Assembly (NCBI GenBank): GCA_002737595.1
Contig: NSHZ01000017.1
Location: 1-24,540 of the forward strand
Length of the DNA: 24,540 nucleotides
DNA from: Actinomycetota bacterium
GTDB lineage: Bacteria > Actinomycetota > Actinomycetes > Nanopelagicales > Nanopelagicaceae
Direction of reading: 5' to 3'
The notes under the pieces are model-generated. The model was not told where the DNA came from. It worked only from the letters and a program-made list of their open reading frames with translations, and did not search any database. Position 1 is the first letter of the stretch, and each line of letters opens with the position of its first letter. The position numbers and the translations under genes were made by a program. Below, in pieces: positions 22,372-24,540 of the stretch.

Positions 22372-24155
22372 GACTTAAGTTTAAATCCAGCCGGGCACTT
22401 GGGGGTTGCGCCGGTGACCTTTTTAATGGTTTTGCCCTTCACACATGAAATCGTCTTCACCTTTGTGACCACTTTTGCGATCACTGGTGCGGGTGCCGTC
22501 GCTGGTGAGGTAACCGGAGTAGTGACTGGCGCTGGTGCGGGGGCCGTTGCTGTCGGTTCTGCCTTCACCACTGGCGTGGCCTGAGTAAGTTTCACCTTTA
22601 AAGTCGGTGACGAGAAGGAAAATCCATAAACTCCAAGCTTGAGCCAACCATTGACTTCGCGCAAGGAAGCCGTAGTGACTCTTGAACTTCCATTTGAGTC
22701 CACGACCTCAACGCTTGCCTGAAGAGGCGCATTAGAATCTGAGTAGCCGTAGAGGCACCGTGCGACCTTGGCATCCATCAATAAGTCATATCGACCTGAG
22801 AAGACGGTGCCATCTGGATTAAAGTGCAGTCCCGCCACTTTGTAATTCAAGCTTCCGTCTACGAACTGAGGTGGCGAAGCCTCATAGGTCATCGCATTCG
22901 TGGTCACAAGCCCCACCAGCGCGGTCGTCGAGGAGGTCCCCAGAACTGCACCAGTAATTGCAGAAACCTGCGAGGAGCATTTAGCCGCTGCCGCCCCCAT
23001 ACCTAATGCATTCGCTGCCGCAGAAACACCCGTCGCTGAAGGAGCTCCCATAGTAGCCATCGCTGCCATAAATTCAGCAGGCGTGGTTGGCGTTGTTGCA
23101 AACACCGACTGCGCCACACTTGCTCCTAGCGCTCGAAAGGACCACACAGAATCGAGACGACTTGCCTTATCGCCAAAGAACTTTTCAAATCTTGCAAATG
23201 TGCGCATTGCATCCGAATTCGACGCCTCTACCATCATGCCGATATCACCGGGCGGTAAATTTCCTGCCAGGTCACGAAAGCTATCTACAAGTGCTGAATT
23301 TGACGCATCAACACTCTGCGAAGTCGTCGAAGCGGGAACATCCACCGGTTGCGCTTCAACCGTGAGTCGGTTTTGCTTGACATCTATCGCAGTGATGGTA
23401 ACGCTTGGATCCGTCAGCCGCCCATGCAACCACGTGCTCAAATAATTTCCAATGTGCACCGTGAGTTTGACACGGGCATCCTTAGGGAACTTTCCCTCTA
23501 CTCCACACTGAGTCATCTCTTTCCAGATGCAATTAGGATCTGCCCCGGTTGTGGAAACCGTACTCTTGCCAGTTGGATCTGTGAATTCTTCCGAACGCAT
23601 GGGAGGAGTATTGGTAGTGCCCAAGGTATATGGAATGACTGAAGCGGAAAAATCTGTGGACTTAACTCCGGCTCCGGGAAATTTCTCTAACGTGACCATC
23701 ACTTTAACTGCATATAAGTGCTGCTCTCCTGCGCTCTTTAACTGAGGAACTTCAAAGAGGCTCCAGTCAGATCCTTCGGGCGTCCCCAACGCGGCATCTG
23801 CTGGAAAGATTGTTGTACCGATAGTTTTTAAAAGTGTTGCACTCCCGCTCTCTATTTGTGGCGTCGAGACAGCAAGTGCCTCTACACAATCTGCCTGGCT
23901 GACACTTTTGCAGATGGGAAGAATCGCGGTGGCTGACGCGCTACTCGCACACTTCGGATCATTAAACGAGGAGCAGAGCACATAAGGTGCGCCCATCGTC
24001 ATCACTGCTATGGGACTTGTAGTAATTCTTGAAATCGAAGTGCCGCCACCGTAATGGTCTGCAAAATTCACGTTGAGGCTCTGTGCGGAGTGTGCAACTT
24101 GAGGCGCAACGAGAAGGGCGACTAGGGAGAATATGGCGATTACTCGAATACGCAT
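22368..24155 (-). CDS. Secreted protein of unknown function with Cys/Lys C-terminal tail
   Basis: A 595-residue exported protein that I do not recognise. Residues 1-23 form a signal peptide (MRIR start, hydrophobic core, cleavage near V-A-H-S). The body is rich in Ser, Thr, Val and Ala with several cysteines, and no enzymatic motif or membrane segment is seen. A Pro/Ala/Thr linker of about 35 residues comes next. The protein then ends in a basic tail starting ISCVKGK and finishing KCPAGFKLKS, with the two cysteines separated by 15 residues. The ATG at 24155 is chosen over one 12 codons upstream because it begins the signal peptide. TATTAT (24167-24162) lies six bases before it, so the mRNA may be leaderless. 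It is unrelated to the catabolic genes and overlaps the thioesterase stop by four bases. Confidence 0.75.
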   Translation of the reverse strand: MRIRVIAIFSLVALLVAPQVAHSAQSLNVNFADHYGGGTSISRITTSPIAVMTMGAPYVLCSSFNDPKCASSASATAILPICKSVSQADCVEALAVSTPQIESGSATLLKTIGTTIFPADAALGTPEGSDWSLFEVPQLKSAGEQHLYAVKVMVTLEKFPGAGVKSTDFSASVIPYTLGTTNTPPMRSEEFTDPTGKSTVSTTGADPNCIWKEMTQCGVEGKFPKDARVKLTVHIGNYLSTWLHGRLTDPSVTITAIDVKQNRLTVEAQPVDVPASTTSQSVDASNSALVDSFRDLAGNLPPGDIGMMVEASNSDAMRTFARFEKFFGDKASRLDSVWSFRALGASVAQSVFATTPTTPAEFMAAMATMGAPSATGVSAAANALGMGAAAAKCSSQVSAITGAVLGTSSTTALVGLVTTNAMTYEASPPQFVDGSLNYKVAGLHFNPDGTVFSGRYDLLMDAKVARCLYGYSDSNAPLQASVEVVDSNGSSRVTTASLREVNGWLKLGVYGFSFSSPTLKVKLTQATPVVKAEPTATAPAPAPVTTPVTSPATAPAPVIAKVVTKVKTISCVKGKTIKKVTGATPKCPAGFKLKS

Positions 24156-24161
24156 GTGAAC

Positions 24162-24167
24162 ATAATA
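24162..24167 (-). promoter_or_regulatory. -10 box of a probable leaderless promoter
   Basis: TATTAT is followed by six bases and then the ATG of the secreted-protein gene. No Shine-Dalgarno sequence is present and no good -35 box is seen. Confidence 0.45.
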
Positions 24168-24170
24168 GTG

Positions 24171-24209
24171 AAAGGGGCACGATAAGCGCATTGCTTATCG
24201 TGCCCCTTT
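24171..24209 (-). terminator. Rho-independent-type terminator hairpin
   Basis: Perfect 17-base inverted repeat (24171-24187 with 24193-24209) and a five-base loop GCATT. It lies 11 bases after the stop of the gene entering from the right edge. The outer stem pairs AAA with TTT, and T-rich sequence flanks both sides, so it could work in both directions. It ends just before the promoter of the next gene. Confidence 0.85.
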
Positions 24210-24220
24210 ACACAGACTTT

Positions 24221-24540
24221 TTACTTCTTCTTGTAACCTACTGGGCACTTAGGAGCGGTGCCAGAAACAGTCTTCTTGACACTCCCCTTCACGCAGGTGA
24301 TCTTCTTGATGACAGCCTTAGCTGGAGCCTTAACAGCAGGAGTACTCGCTGCAGGTGCTGCCGCTGACGCCTTGTACGTTGGCTTGATCTTCACCGAAAG
24401 CTTTGGCTTGGAGTAACTAAAGCCAGTGGCATCGATGATGATCGAGTTATTCTTCACAGAGATGTTTGTGGTGGCTGCAGCCGAACCACCAGCTTCGGTC
24501 GTGATCGAAACTTCCAGAGCAGTGGCTGCATCAGCAGCAT
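24221..24540 (-). CDS. C-terminal part of a secreted protein with Cys/Lys tail (5' end outside window)
   Basis: The reading frame is open from the right edge of the window to the stop at 24221, giving 105 residues. A GTG at 24457 is inside the protein and is not taken as the start. The visible part begins Ala/Thr-rich and has short beta-strand-like segments (S-I-I-I-D-A-T-G-F). It then has an Ala/Pro/Lys linker and a tail starting ITCVKGS and ending KCPVGYKKK, with two cysteines 15 residues apart. The same tail layout ends the neighbouring 595-residue secreted protein. Function is unknown. It is followed by a strong terminator, so it is transcribed separately from the next gene. Confidence 0.7.
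   Translation of the reverse strand, partial: AADAATALEVSITTEAGGSAAATTNISVKNNSIIIDATGFSYSKPKLSVKIKPTYKASAAAPAASTPAVKAPAKAVIKKITCVKGSVKKTVSGTAPKCPVGYKKK

Overview
The window looks like an actinobacterial chromosome of moderate GC. Supporting signs are the many GTG starts, start codons placed a few bases after a TANNNT -10 box (leaderless style), a PaaX-family regulator, and two secreted proteins with the same lysine-rich, two-cysteine C-terminal tail. From memory, that kind of tail occurs in planktonic freshwater Actinobacteria (Nanopelagicales-like); this taxonomic placement is an inference. No tRNA, rRNA, CRISPR array, insertion sequence or phage gene was seen. Genes are packed very tightly and no gene-free stretch exceeds 300 bases.

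Layout: (1) 213-3967 (+), indolepyruvate:ferredoxin oxidoreductase iorA-iorB behind a good sigma70-type promoter. (2) 3947-7278 (-), a bifunctional aryl-CoA monooxygenase/old-yellow-enzyme reductase of the 2-aminobenzoyl-CoA / salicylyl-CoA hydroxylase type, followed by an EamA transporter. (3) 7408-8629 (+), a short-chain dehydrogenase and a DinB-like protein. (4) 8634-13319 (-), a complete LIV-I type ABC importer (binding lipoprotein, two ATPases, two permeases), with a thiolase gene upstream on the same strand (13491-14675). (5) 14781-21057 (+), a compact five-gene operon: SDR, RidA-like protein, ADP-forming acyl-CoA synthetase, AMP-forming acyl-CoA ligase, and the catalytic subunit of a B12-dependent methylmalonyl-CoA-mutase-type enzyme. 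(6) 21074-21928 (-), a PaaX-like repressor, divergent from a hotdog thioesterase (21985-22371). (7) 22368-24540 (-), two secreted proteins unrelated to the catabolic genes.

Read together, regions 1-6 look like one CoA-dependent aromatic-acid catabolic island. The combination of indolepyruvate oxidoreductase, a B12 mutase with a carboxylate-binding pocket, thiolase and SDRs for side-chain beta-oxidation, and an anthraniloyl-CoA-type hydroxylase/reductase resembles indoleacetate (auxin) degradation. In the known anaerobic route, 2-aminophenylsuccinyl-CoA is rearranged to 2-aminobenzylmalonyl-CoA and shortened to 2-aminobenzoyl-CoA. In this window that route appears to be joined to the oxygen-dependent 2-aminobenzoyl-CoA dearomatisation. 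Such a hybrid 'tryptophan/auxin to anthraniloyl-CoA' system in an actinobacterium would be new to me and is the main finding. It is an inference from family membership and clustering. Several steps are not encoded here: indole ring oxidation and opening, the acyl-CoA dehydrogenase, enoyl-CoA hydratase, and the B12-binding small subunit of the mutase.
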